From the NCBI RefSeq assembly GCF_000720485.1, contig NZ_JOAX01000001.1, forward strand, positions 1 to 64,000: 64,000 bases of DNA, written 5' to 3'. Positions 16,436-25,125 of the stretch are shown here, piece after piece. Every line of letters starts with the position of its first letter. Positions within the stretch are counted from its first letter, which is position 1. The position numbers were made by a program, and so were the translations under genes. Source of the DNA: Streptomyces ochraceiscleroticus (GTDB lineage Bacteria > Actinomycetota > Actinomycetes > Streptomycetales > Streptomycetaceae). A model generated the notes under the pieces. It saw only the letters and a list, made by a program, of their open reading frames with translations. It made no database searches and was not told where the DNA came from.

Positions 16436-18335
16436 GACGAGCCTGACCGAGCGGCTGCTGCAGGCCGCCGGGGTCATCGACGAGGTCGGCAGCGTCGATG
16501 ACGGAAGTACGCGGACGGATTCGCTGGAGCTGGAGCGGCAGCGGGGGATCACGATCAAGTCCGCGGTCGTGTCGTTCGTCGTCGACGACGAACTGACGGT
16601 CAACCTGATCGATACGCCCGGGCATCCGGACTTCATCGCCGAGGTCGAGCGGGTGCTGCACGTGCTCGACGGCGCGGTGCTGGTCGTCTCGGCGGTGGAA
16701 GGGGTGCAGCCGCAGACCCGCATTCTGATGCGGACGCTGCGGCGGCTCGGTATCCCCACGCTCATTTTCGTCAACAAGATCGACCGGCGCGGAGCGCGCT
16801 GCGCGTCCGTGGTCCGCGAGCTGGGCGAAAAGCTGGACGCCGCGGTCGTGGCCCTGGGCACCGTCGGCGGTGCGGCGGGCACGCCGGGGGCCGCGTGGGT
16901 CCCGTACGCGGACGCCGACGAGGACTTCGCGGCGCGGCTGACCGAGGTGCTCGCCGACCACGACGACGCGCTGCTGGCCGCGTACGTGGCGGACGAGACG
17001 GCGGTGCCGTACGACCGGCTCCGGGCCGGACTGGCCGCGCAGACGCAACAGGCCCTCGTACACCCGGTGTTCTTCGGCTCGGCCATCACGGGCGCGGGCG
17101 TGAACGCGCTGACCACCGGCATCAAGGAGCTGCTGCCGGCGGCCGCGGGCGCGGCGGGCGGACCGCTGTCGGGCACCGTCTTCAAGGTGGAGCGCGGACC
17201 GGCCGGGGAGAAGCTCGCGTACGTCCGGATGTTCTCGGGGGCGGTACGGACGCGGGACCGGGTGGCCCTGGGCGGTACGGAGGGCAAGGTCACCGCGGTC
17301 GGGGTCGTCGAGCGGGGCGTGGTCGTGCGGCGGAGCGGGGTGGTCGCCGCCGGGGAGATCGGGGTGCTGTGGGGCCTGGAGAAGGTACGGATCGGTGACA
17401 CGGTAACCGGCCGCGGGGCGAGCCCCAACGGCCGTGGTGCTGCTGCCTCCCGGCACTTCGCGCCACCCACACTCGAAACCGTCGTCGTCCCCTCCCACCC
17501 GTCCGACAAGGCCGCCCTGCACGTCGCGCTCTCCCGGCTCGCCGAGCAGGACCCGCTGATCGGTCTGCGCCAGGACGGTGTCCGGCAGGAGCTGTCCGTA
17601 TCGCTCTACGGGGAAGTGCAGAAGGAGATCGTCCAGGCGACGCTGGCGCAGGACTTCGGTATCGAGGTCGCGTTCCGCAGCACCACGGTGATCTGCATCG
17701 AGCGGCTCGTCGGCACGGGGGCGGCCTTCGAGATCATGCACAAGGACGGCAATCCGTTCCTCGCCACCGTCGGGCTGCGCGTCGAGCCGGCACCGCCGGG
17801 CGACGGTGTGGACTTCCGGCTGGCGGGCGAACTGGGCTCGATGCCGTACGCGTTCATCAAGGCGGTCGAGGAGACCGTGCGCGAGACGCTGCGCCGGGGA
17901 GGCCCGCACGGCTGGCGCGTCCCCGACTGCTCAGTCACCCTGACGCATTCCGGGTACGCGGCACGGCAGAGCCACGCACACGCCGTCTTCGACAAGAGCA
18001 TGTCGAGCACGGCCGGGGACTTCCGCGATCTGACCCCGCTGGTCCTGATGCGCGCGTTGCGACAGGCCGGCACGGAGGTCCACGAGCCGGTGCACCGCTT
18101 CCTGCTGGACCTGCCGGCCGACGCACTCGGCCCGGTACTGCCCGTACTGGCCCGGCTGGGCGCCGTACCGGACACTCCCCTGCTGCGGAACTCCGCCTGC
18201 CGCCTGGAAGGCACGATCCCCGCGGCCGGCGTACGCGAACTCCAGCGCGCCCTCCCCTCCTTGACGCGCGGCGAGGGCGTACTGGAGTCCACCTTCTCCG
18301 GCTATCGCCCGGCCCGGGCGGTGAGTGCCCGGTAA
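16389..18335 (+). CDS. TetM/OtrA-like ribosomal protection GTPase
   Basis: An EF-G-like GTPase of 648 residues, the length of tetracycline ribosomal-protection proteins. G1 (AHVDAGKT, residues 10–17), G2 (RGITI), G3 (DTPGHPDF, from residue 75) and G4 (NKID) are intact; domain IV/V sequence follows (QKEIVQATLAQDFGIEV, GYAARQSHAHAVFDK). Such proteins displace tetracycline from the 30S subunit; actinomycete OtrA is the nearest match I can recall. Start GTG 16389 (VQYVNLGILAHVDAGKT) has GGAGGA 12 nt upstream and is overlapped by a leader ORF. The antibiotic range cannot be read from sequence; some relatives in Streptomyces have no proven resistance role. Confidence 0.85.
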   Translation: MQYVNLGILAHVDAGKTSLTERLLQAAGVIDEVGSVDDGSTRTDSLELERQRGITIKSAVVSFVVDDELTVNLIDTPGHPDFIAEVERVLHVLDGAVLVVSAVEGVQPQTRILMRTLRRLGIPTLIFVNKIDRRGARCASVVRELGEKLDAAVVALGTVGGAAGTPGAAWVPYADADEDFAARLTEVLADHDDALLAAYVADETAVPYDRLRAGLAAQTQQALVHPVFFGSAITGAGVNALTTGIKELLPAAAGAAGGPLSGTVFKVERGPAGEKLAYVRMFSGAVRTRDRVALGGTEGKVTAVGVVERGVVVRRSGVVAAGEIGVLWGLEKVRIGDTVTGRGASPNGRGAAASRHFAPPTLETVVVPSHPSDKAALHVALSRLAEQDPLIGLRQDGVRQELSVSLYGEVQKEIVQATLAQDFGIEVAFRSTTVICIERLVGTGAAFEIMHKDGNPFLATVGLRVEPAPPGDGVDFRLAGELGSMPYAFIKAVEETVRETLRRGGPHGWRVPDCSVTLTHSGYAARQSHAHAVFDKSMSSTAGDFRDLTPLVLMRALRQAGTEVHEPVHRFLLDLPADALGPVLPVLARLGAVPDTPLLRNSACRLEGTIPAAGVRELQRALPSLTRGEGVLESTFSGYRPARAVSAR

Positions 18336-18353
18336 CACGGGTAGCCGGGCGCT

Positions 18354-19235
18354 ATGGGTGCAATTGCCGTGGGCGTGTGTGGATGGACGGATCCGGCGCT
18401 GGTACGCAGTGGCTGGTACCCGGCGGGGAGCCGGGGCGCGGAGGGGCGGCTGCGGTACTACGCCGGGCGGTTTCCTGTGGTGGAGACCGACGCGACGTAC
18501 TACGCGCTGCCCAGCGCCCGGAACAGCGAACTGTGGGCGGCCCGCACGCCGCCCGGCTTCCGCTTCGACGTGAAGGCGTTCTCGCTCCTCACCGGCCACC
18601 CCACCCGGGCCGCGGCGCTCCCTGCCGAGCTGCGCCCGGCATTCGCACGCGGTCCCCGAAATCCGCGCGACGCAGACCCGGGGCTGCTCGACGAGGTGTG
18701 GACGCGGTTCACCGGAGCACTCGAACCCCTGCGGAGCGCCGACCGGCTCGGCACGCTGCTGTTCCAGTTCCCGCCGTGGTACGCGCCCGGCGCGCGGGCC
18801 GAGGAGTTCCTCGAACAGTGCGCGAAACGTACGGACGGCTGGCCCGTCGCCGTCGAGTTCCGGCACCCCGGCTGGTGGCGGCCGGAGGCGGCCGACCGGA
18901 CCGCGGCGCTGCTCTCGGGGCTGGGCATGGCGGCCGTGGCCGTGGACATGACGCAGACCTTGCCGGCCTCCGTACCGCCCGTCACCCCGGTGACCGCACC
19001 CGGCACGGCGGTGGTCCGCTTCCACGGCCGGAGCGACGCATGGGGAACGGGCAGCAAGGAGGACAAGTACCGGCACACCTACTCGACGCCCGAACTCGCC
19101 GAATGGCTACCGCGCATCCGGTCCATGGCCGACCGGGCCGACACCGTCCACGTCCTCTTCAACAACTGCTGCGGGGATGCGGCGATACGGGCGGCGGAGA
19201 CGATGCAGGAACTCCTGCCCGAGGCGGTGCGCTGA
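18354..19235 (+). CDS. DUF72-family protein
   Basis: A 293-residue TIM-barrel-like DUF72 protein, with family motifs VGVCGWTDP, FPVVETDATYYALP, FRFDVKAFSLLTGH, LLFQFPPWYAPG, VAVEFRHPGWW and VRFHGRSDAWG. The biochemical function is unknown. It begins 18 bp after the ribosomal protection gene and may be co-transcribed with it. Its last 77 nt overlap the end of the convergent ABC ATPase gene on the other strand. Confidence 0.9.
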   Translation: MGAIAVGVCGWTDPALVRSGWYPAGSRGAEGRLRYYAGRFPVVETDATYYALPSARNSELWAARTPPGFRFDVKAFSLLTGHPTRAAALPAELRPAFARGPRNPRDADPGLLDEVWTRFTGALEPLRSADRLGTLLFQFPPWYAPGARAEEFLEQCAKRTDGWPVAVEFRHPGWWRPEAADRTAALLSGLGMAAVAVDMTQTLPASVPPVTPVTAPGTAVVRFHGRSDAWGTGSKEDKYRHTYSTPELAEWLPRIRSMADRADTVHVLFNNCCGDAAIRAAETMQELLPEAVR

Positions 19236-20790
19236 GGATCTGGCGGGTGGGGCCGTGGTCCGAGAGGCGTCCGCTCTCGATGACCGCGGTGTGGGTGGCC
19301 GCCGCTGCGGTGTCGCGGTCGTGGGTGATCAGGATCAGGGACAGGTCGGGGCGGGTGTGGAGGAGGTCGGTGAGGAGGGTGAGGAGGGCGCGGCGGGTCA
19401 CGGTGTCCAGGCCGGAGGTGATCTCGTCGCAGATCAGGACGCGGGGGCGGGCCAGGAGGGCGCGGGCCAGGGCCGCGCGCTGGAGTTCGCCGCCGGAGAG
19501 CTGCTGGGGACGGCGGCGTACGAGGTCGGCGGGGAGGCCGAGATCGGCCAGGGTGTCCTCGGCCTCGGTCCGGGCCGCGGCGGCGGGGACGTGCCGCAGC
19601 CGGACGGCCGTACGGGCCACCTGGTCCAGGACCGGGCGGTGTTCGTCGAAGGCGGCGCGGGCGTCCTGGAAGACGTACTGGACCGCCGCGAGCTCCGCGC
19701 GGGTGCGGGAGCGCAGGCTGCGCGGGAGCGGGGTGCCGTCGAGCAGGATCTCGCCGTCGTGGGTGCGGTGGAGGCCGGCCAGGCAGCGGCCGAGGGTCGT
19801 CTTGCCGCTCCCGGACCGGCCGACGACGGCCAGGCACTCGCCCGGGCGGAGGGTGAGGTCGGGGACGTGCAGGACGGGGGTGCGGTGGTGGCGGGCGGTC
19901 AGGTCGCGGACGTGGAGGAGGGGGACGGTGTCGGAGGTGGCGGGGGGCTCGGCCTCACGGCCGGAGTGGGTGGCTGGGGCGGAGGGAGGACGTACGGCGG
20001 AGGGGGGTTCCGCGGCCGACAACAGTTCGCGTGTCCATTCGTGTTGGGGTGACTGCCACAGCTCGGCCGCCGGGCCCGATTCCACGACGCGGCCCGCGCG
20101 CATGACGTACAGGTTGTCGGCGAGGGCGCGTACGACGTCCAGGTCGTGGCTGAGGAGGAGGACGGCGATGCCCTGGCGGGCCAGGCCGGCGAGTTGTTCG
20201 ACGATGCGGCGCTTGGTCAGGTCGTCCTGGCCGGTGGTCGGCTCGTCGGCGATCACCGCACGGGCGCCGGTCAGCAGGGCCTGGGCGAGGACGAAGCGCT
20301 GCTGCTGACCGCCGGAGAGCTGGTGCGGGTAGCGGCGCAACAGTGCTTCGGCGTCGGGCAGTTGGGCCTCGGCGCAGGCGCGCAGGACGCGTTCGGTGAC
20401 GGCCGTGCGGCGGTCGCGGCGGGGCAGGTCGCGTACCTGGGCGCGGGCGATGTCGCGGAGGAGGGCGTCGACGCGGCGGGCGGGGTTGAGGGCGGCGGCC
20501 GGGTGCTGGGGGACGTAACCGATGAGGCCGTCCGGTACGCGGACGTCGCCGGTGACGCGGGCGCCGGGCGGGTACTCGCCCAGCAGCGCCAGCCCCGTGG
20601 TCGTCTTGCCGCTGCCGGACGCGCCGACGAGCGCGGTGATCCGCCCGGGGTAGAGCCCCAGGGACACCCCGTCGACGATTGCGCGATCGGGTCCCGTTGC
20701 GGAGTCGAGCACGACTCGCAGGTCCTCGATCTCGGCGACCGGGTCGCCGGTGGGCAGCAGGGAGGGGGAGGTGTGCGTGGCCCCGTTCAC
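19159..20790 (-). CDS. fused double ABC ATPase, peptide/nickel-type importer
   Basis: A 543-residue protein with two ATPase domains in one chain, equal to a DppD–DppF fusion. First domain: Walker A GASGSGKTT, signature LSGGQQQR, DEPTTGQD; second: GRSGSGKTT, LSGGELQR, CDEITSGLD. It would power the two adjacent permeases. Start GTG 20790 overlaps the permease stop (GTGA). The gene is last in the ten-gene operon and its end overlaps the convergent DUF72 gene. The C-terminal ~20 residues are Pro/Ser-rich and poorly conserved, probably a result of that overlap. Confidence 0.9.
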   Translation of the reverse strand: MNGATHTSPSLLPTGDPVAEIEDLRVVLDSATGPDRAIVDGVSLGLYPGRITALVGASGSGKTTTGLALLGEYPPGARVTGDVRVPDGLIGYVPQHPAAALNPARRVDALLRDIARAQVRDLPRRDRRTAVTERVLRACAEAQLPDAEALLRRYPHQLSGGQQQRFVLAQALLTGARAVIADEPTTGQDDLTKRRIVEQLAGLARQGIAVLLLSHDLDVVRALADNLYVMRAGRVVESGPAAELWQSPQHEWTRELLSAAEPPSAVRPPSAPATHSGREAEPPATSDTVPLLHVRDLTARHHRTPVLHVPDLTLRPGECLAVVGRSGSGKTTLGRCLAGLHRTHDGEILLDGTPLPRSLRSRTRAELAAVQYVFQDARAAFDEHRPVLDQVARTAVRLRHVPAAAARTEAEDTLADLGLPADLVRRRPQQLSGGELQRAALARALLARPRVLICDEITSGLDTVTRRALLTLLTDLLHTRPDLSLILITHDRDTAAAATHTAVIESGRLSDHGPTRQILSAPPRAGVPASSPPPVSPHPRSSC

Positions 20791-21650
20791 GGGCGGGTCT
20801 CCTTCCGTACCGGCGATGGCTCTCGGAGCGGTGTCCGGCGTCGCCCCGGTCCCGTCAGTGCCGCGTCGAAGAGCAGGTTCGCGCCCATGGTCAGCGCGAC
20901 GATCAGTACCGCGGGCAGGACGACGGCCCACGGCTGGACGAAGAGGCCCGTGCGGTTGCGGTCGACCATCACCGCCCAGTCGGCGGCGTCCGGGGCCACG
21001 CCGACACCCAGGAAGGCGGCGGTGGCGACGAGGTACAGGACGCCGGTCAGCCGGGTGCCGGCGTCGGCGGCGAGGGTGCGCAGGGCCGAGCGGCCGACGT
21101 AGCCCACGGCCATCCGCCACCACGTCTCGCCCTGCATCCGCAGCGCTTCGACGGCGGAGCGGGCGGCCGCCTCGGCCGCGGTGGCGCGGATGATGCGGGC
21201 CGCGTCCGGGATGTTGACCAGGGCGACGAGGAGCGCGAGGCCCGTCGTACCCGGCGAGAACACCGCCGCGGCGAGGAGGATCAGGAGCAGGGACGGGACC
21301 GCGAGGAGGACGTCCAGCGGGCGCATCAGGAGCTCTTCGAGCCAGCCGCGGTGGGTGAGCGCGCTGATCAGGCCGAGCGGAAGGGACACCGCGTAGGCCA
21401 GTGCGGTGGCGGCGAGCGCGGTCAGGACGACCGTACGGCCGCCGAGCAGCACCTGCCGCCAGACGTCCCGGCCGACGAAGTCGGTGCCGGCCCAGTGCCC
21501 GCCCCCGAGGGTGAAGGAGGCGGCGCGGGGGCCGGGCTCGCCCGCGAGCAGCGGGCCGAGGAGCGCGATCAGGAGCGGTACGGCGGTGATCAGGAGGGCG
21601 AGCGCGAAGCGGCCCGGCCTGCGGCGGGCCGTGCTCGTACGGGGCGTCAC
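20787..21650 (-). CDS. ABC transporter permease, DppC/NikC-like
   Basis: A 287-residue membrane protein of the oligopeptide/nickel permease family with about six helices (FALALLITAVPLLIALLGPLL at the N-terminus), the GTDFVGRDVWRQVLLGGR motif typical of DppC/NikC N-terminal loops, and the coupling region EALRMQGETWWRMAV. GTG 21650 overlaps the preceding permease stop by 4 bp. It forms the channel with the upstream permease. Confidence 0.9.
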   Translation of the reverse strand: MTPRTSTARRRPGRFALALLITAVPLLIALLGPLLAGEPGPRAASFTLGGGHWAGTDFVGRDVWRQVLLGGRTVVLTALAATALAYAVSLPLGLISALTHRGWLEELLMRPLDVLLAVPSLLLILLAAAVFSPGTTGLALLVALVNIPDAARIIRATAAEAAARSAVEALRMQGETWWRMAVGYVGRSALRTLAADAGTRLTGVLYLVATAAFLGVGVAPDAADWAVMVDRNRTGLFVQPWAVVLPAVLIVALTMGANLLFDAALTGPGRRRTPLREPSPVRKETRP

Positions 21651-22660
21651 GCGGCCACCGCCGCTCGGGGTGTGAACCGGCGCGCCACCAGGTCCGCGCC
21701 GAGGTTCAGGACGACAGCGGTGAGCCCGAAGACCACCGCCAGGCCCTGGATGACGGGGATGTCCCGCTCGGCGACGGCGTTCATCAGGACCGTGCCGAGG
21801 CCGGGGATCACGAACAGCGCCTCGACGACGATGACGCCGCACAGCAGCCAGTCGATCGTGCGCGCCAACTGCTGCGCCGCGGGCGCGAGGGCGTTGGGGA
21901 GGGCGTGCGTGTACCGGACGCGCGCGCCCGCGATGCCGTACCGGCGGGCCTGCGCGACGTACGGCGACGCCAGCGCGTCGATCATCCCGGCCCGGACCAG
22001 GCGGGCCAGCGAGCACACCGGCCGGGCGAGCAGGACGAGGACCGGGAGGACGAGCGCGGCGGGGTGCGCGAGCAGGTCGGTGCCGTAGCCCACGGCGGTC
22101 GGCGGCAGCCAGCCCAGGCGGAGCGCGAAGACCGTGACGAGGAGGACGCCGAGGGCGAATTCCGGTACGGCGTAGACGCCCAGGGTCGCGGAGCTGATGA
22201 GGCGGTCGGCGAGCCGGCCCTCGCGGCGCGCGGCGAGCACGCCGAGGCCGACGGAGACCGGTATCAGGAGCGCCACCGTCAGGGCCGCGAGCAGCACGGT
22301 CGGGCCGAAACCGCCCGCGAGGTAGGTGGCGACCGGGCGGCCGGAGGTCAGGGAGGTACCGAGGTCGCCGTGGAGGAGGCCGGCCGCCCACGCGGCGAGG
22401 CGTTCGTGCGCCGGCCGGTCCAGGTGGAGGGCCTCGCGGATGGCCGCGATGCGGGCCGGGTCGGGCTGGTCGCCCGCGAGAGCCACGGCCGCGTCCCCGG
22501 GCAGCGCCTCGGTCAGGGCGAAGACCAGCAGGACGACGGCCACGGTCTGGCCGGCCCCGAGCAGCAGCCTGCGGGCCACCCAGGCCCGCAGGCCGGTGCT
22601 GTGCGCGGTACCGGTACCGCGCACAGCGCCCGTACCGCGCACCGCTTCGGTGCCGCTCAC
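21647..22660 (-). CDS. ABC transporter permease, DppB/NikB-like
   Basis: A 337-residue permease of the DppB/NikB type: N-terminal helix (RRLLLGAGQTVAVVLLVFAL), the characteristic extracytoplasmic segment (IREALHLDRPAHERLAAWAAGLLHGDLGTSLT) of which the final GDLGTS is a family hallmark, and a coupling motif near YVAQARRYGIAGARV. The N-terminal ~20 residues contain a short repeat (GTEAVRGTGAVRGTGTA). GTG 22660 overlaps the binding-protein stop. Confidence 0.9.
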   Translation of the reverse strand: MSGTEAVRGTGAVRGTGTAHSTGLRAWVARRLLLGAGQTVAVVLLVFALTEALPGDAAVALAGDQPDPARIAAIREALHLDRPAHERLAAWAAGLLHGDLGTSLTSGRPVATYLAGGFGPTVLLAALTVALLIPVSVGLGVLAARREGRLADRLISSATLGVYAVPEFALGVLLVTVFALRLGWLPPTAVGYGTDLLAHPAALVLPVLVLLARPVCSLARLVRAGMIDALASPYVAQARRYGIAGARVRYTHALPNALAPAAQQLARTIDWLLCGVIVVEALFVIPGLGTVLMNAVAERDIPVIQGLAVVFGLTAVVLNLGADLVARRFTPRAAVAA

Positions 22661-24249
22661 GCCAGCCACACCTTGTCGAACCGCGCCCAGTCCAGGGTGT
22701 TGGCGGGTGCGTCGCGCGCGACGCCGCGGACATTGCGCGCCGTGCCGAGGATCCAGTCGGCGAAGCCCCAGACCAGGAAGCCGCCCTCGGCGTACAGCCG
22801 GCGCTGCATCCGCTCGTAGACGGCCGCCCGGTCCTTCTTGTCCTTGGTCGACTGGGCCTGCTGGTAGAGCGCGTCGAAGTCCTTGTGGTGCCACTGGGTG
22901 GCGTTGGTGGTGGAGTCGGTGAGCAGGCGCTGGGAGATGTGCGACTCGATGGGCATGGCGCCGGAGCGGTAACTGGCCAGCGTCCCGGAGTCCAGAGTGT
23001 CGGTCCAGAATGTGTCCTTGCTGCCCACCTTGACCTTCACGTGCACGCCGGCCTTGGCTGCCTGGTCGCGGAAGATGGAGGCGGCCTCGGTGAAGCCGGC
23101 GGCGACGGGAGAGGTGTCCAGGGTGACCTTCAGACCGTCGGCGCCCGCCTTTTTCAGCAGGTGGCGGGCCTTGTCCAGGTCCTGGGTGCGCTGCGGCAGG
23201 CCGTCGGCGTAGTACTCGTATCCCTTGCCGAAGAGGTCGTTGCCGATCTCGCCGGCGCCGGACAGCGCGCCCTTGACCAGCTCCTCGCGGTCGGCGATCA
23301 GGAAGAACGCCTCGCGCACCCGCTTGTCGTCGAACGGCGCCCGGTCGGTCTTCATCGCGAACGCCTGCATGGCGCTGTTGCGCAGCCGGACGATCTCCAC
23401 CTGCCCCTTGCCCTCATGCGCGCGGGCGGTGGTCGGGTTCAGCTCGTGGGCGTACTCGACCTGGCCGCCGAGGAGGGCGTTGACGCGGGCCGACTCCTCG
23501 TTGGCGATCACGAACTCCAGCCGCTCCAGGTGCGGCGCGCCGTCCCAGTACTCGTCGTACCGCTCGACGACGGCGGAACGGCCGGGCGTGAAGGAGACGA
23601 AGCGGAACGGGCCGCTGCCGACCGGCTTGTCGTCGAAGTGGCGGGCGCCCTCGGGAACGATGTACGCGCCGAACGCGGCCAGCACATTGGGGAATTCGGC
23701 GGTGGGGCGCTTCAGGACGAATTCGACCGTGCGGTCGTCGACGGCCCGGCTCGCCTTGAGGTCGATGGGCTCCAGGGACGCCTTGGCGCGGAACGCCTCC
23801 TTCGGGTCGGCGATGCGGCGGTAGCTGTAGAGGACGTCGGCGGCGGTCACCGGCTTGCCGTCGTGGAAGGTGGCCTTGCGCAGCTTCACCCGCCAGCGGT
23901 CCAGGCCGTCATTGGGCTCCCAGGAAGCGGCGAGGCGCGGCTGCGCGGAGAGGTCGGCGCCCTGGTCGGCGAGCTTGTCGAAGAGGGCCTTGGCGCGGGC
24001 CGCGTCGGCGAAGAGGTTGGTGCGGTGCGGGTCGAGGGTCTCGCTCGCGCCACCGCCGGCGAACGCGGCGCGCAGCGTGCCGCCGCGCCGCGGTCTGCTC
24101 CCCCCGCCCGCGGCGTCACCGGTGGTACCGGGGCCACCGCAGCCGGCGAGGGCGAGCGCGCCGAGCCCGGCCACGCCGCCGGCGGCTGCGAGGAATCCCC
24201 GGCGGCGCAGGCCGGGGAAGCGGGAGTCGTCGAGAGGGGCATGGGGCAT
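22657..24249 (-). CDS. ABC transporter substrate-binding lipoprotein (family 5, peptide/nickel)
   Basis: A 530-residue extracellular solute-binding protein of the DppA/NikA/OppA family. The N-terminus has a twin-arginine run (LRRRGFLAAAGG) and a lipobox (LALAGC), indicating a Tat-exported lipoprotein. Family signatures: WRVKLRKATFHDGKPVTAADV and VPEGARHFDDKPVGSGPFRF. ATG 24249 has GGAGG at about 7 nt. Family members carry peptides, opines, nickel complexes or metallophores; the ligand here is unknown, but the operon context suggests the compound made by the upstream enzymes. Confidence 0.9.
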   Translation of the reverse strand: MPHAPLDDSRFPGLRRRGFLAAAGGVAGLGALALAGCGGPGTTGDAAGGGSRPRRGGTLRAAFAGGGASETLDPHRTNLFADAARAKALFDKLADQGADLSAQPRLAASWEPNDGLDRWRVKLRKATFHDGKPVTAADVLYSYRRIADPKEAFRAKASLEPIDLKASRAVDDRTVEFVLKRPTAEFPNVLAAFGAYIVPEGARHFDDKPVGSGPFRFVSFTPGRSAVVERYDEYWDGAPHLERLEFVIANEESARVNALLGGQVEYAHELNPTTARAHEGKGQVEIVRLRNSAMQAFAMKTDRAPFDDKRVREAFFLIADREELVKGALSGAGEIGNDLFGKGYEYYADGLPQRTQDLDKARHLLKKAGADGLKVTLDTSPVAAGFTEAASIFRDQAAKAGVHVKVKVGSKDTFWTDTLDSGTLASYRSGAMPIESHISQRLLTDSTTNATQWHHKDFDALYQQAQSTKDKKDRAAVYERMQRRLYAEGGFLVWGFADWILGTARNVRGVARDAPANTLDWARFDKVWLA

Positions 24250-24309
24250 GGCGGTGTCCTCCGGATACGAGTGGGTCGTCAAGCGGTGGGCGGAGTCGGC
24301 CGGTTGAGG

Positions 24310-25125
24310 TCAGGTGGGCGGCGTCAGGCGGGCGACGAGGTGCAGGCGGTCGCCGTCCAGGCGCGCGCCCGGCGCGTCCCCCTCCTGCCAGGCGGGCTCG
24401 GTGCGCGGCCCCGGACCGTCGTACAGGGCCAGCACCTCGAAGCCGTGCGCGGCGAGCACGTACCGCAGCTCCTGCGGGAGCAGCAGCCGCCACGCGGAGC
24501 GCTGCTCGACCGGCGCGGAGCCGTCGTCGGCGGTCCAGACGCGGGTGCGGCGCAGCAACTGCGCCGCACGGTCGACGTGCAGGGTCGTGGTGGATGCGTA
24601 AGCCACGCCCTGCCAGTCGAAGCTGCGCACCACGGGGGCATCCAGCAGCTCGGTACGGCCCAGGAAGAACGCGCCGTTGCGCATCTCGGCGACGAGCAGC
24701 CCGCCCGGCACCAGGCTTCGCCGGCAGGAGGCGAGGAAACCGTCGAGGTCGTCGTTGGTGTGGCAGTACAGCAGCGCGCTGTCCAGGCAGACGACGGCGT
24801 CGAAGGAGTGCTCGGGAAAGCGGAAGCCGCGCAGGTCGGCGCGTACGTACGCAGGTCCGGGGTGATGGGTGCGGGCGTACGTCAGCATCGCCTCGGAGAG
24901 GTCGGCGCCGACGACGGAGCGGCCGGTGTCGTGCAGGTAAGCCGCGTCGCGCCCGGTCCCGCAGCCGATGTCCAGGACGCGCGGACCTGAGCCGTACCGG
25001 CGCAGGCAGTCCGCGGCCCAGCGCCCGGCCAGCCGGTCGGTGTCGGGGAACCGGGCCTCGTACAGCTCCGGGTTGTCGGTCAGCAGGTTTCCGCTGCTCA
25101 CGGCGGGTCCCTTCGGTCTCGTCAC
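24310..25125 (-). CDS. class I SAM-dependent methyltransferase
   Basis: A 271-residue methyltransferase; motif I (VLDIGCGTGRDAAYLH), the acidic motif II (VVGADLSEAML) and post-motifs (FDAVVCLDSALLYCH, LVPGGLLVAEM) are clear. The substrate cannot be read from sequence; small-molecule N- or O-methylation during tailoring is likely given the operon. GTG 25125 overlaps the exporter stop by 4 bp; a second GTG nine codons in is possible. A 60-bp gap separates it from the binding-protein gene, the only non-overlapping junction in this operon. Confidence 0.85.
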   Translation of the reverse strand: MTRPKGPAVSSGNLLTDNPELYEARFPDTDRLAGRWAADCLRRYGSGPRVLDIGCGTGRDAAYLHDTGRSVVGADLSEAMLTYARTHHPGPAYVRADLRGFRFPEHSFDAVVCLDSALLYCHTNDDLDGFLASCRRSLVPGGLLVAEMRNGAFFLGRTELLDAPVVRSFDWQGVAYASTTTLHVDRAAQLLRRTRVWTADDGSAPVEQRSAWRLLLPQELRYVLAAHGFEVLALYDGPGPRTEPAWQEGDAPGARLDGDRLHLVARLTPPT

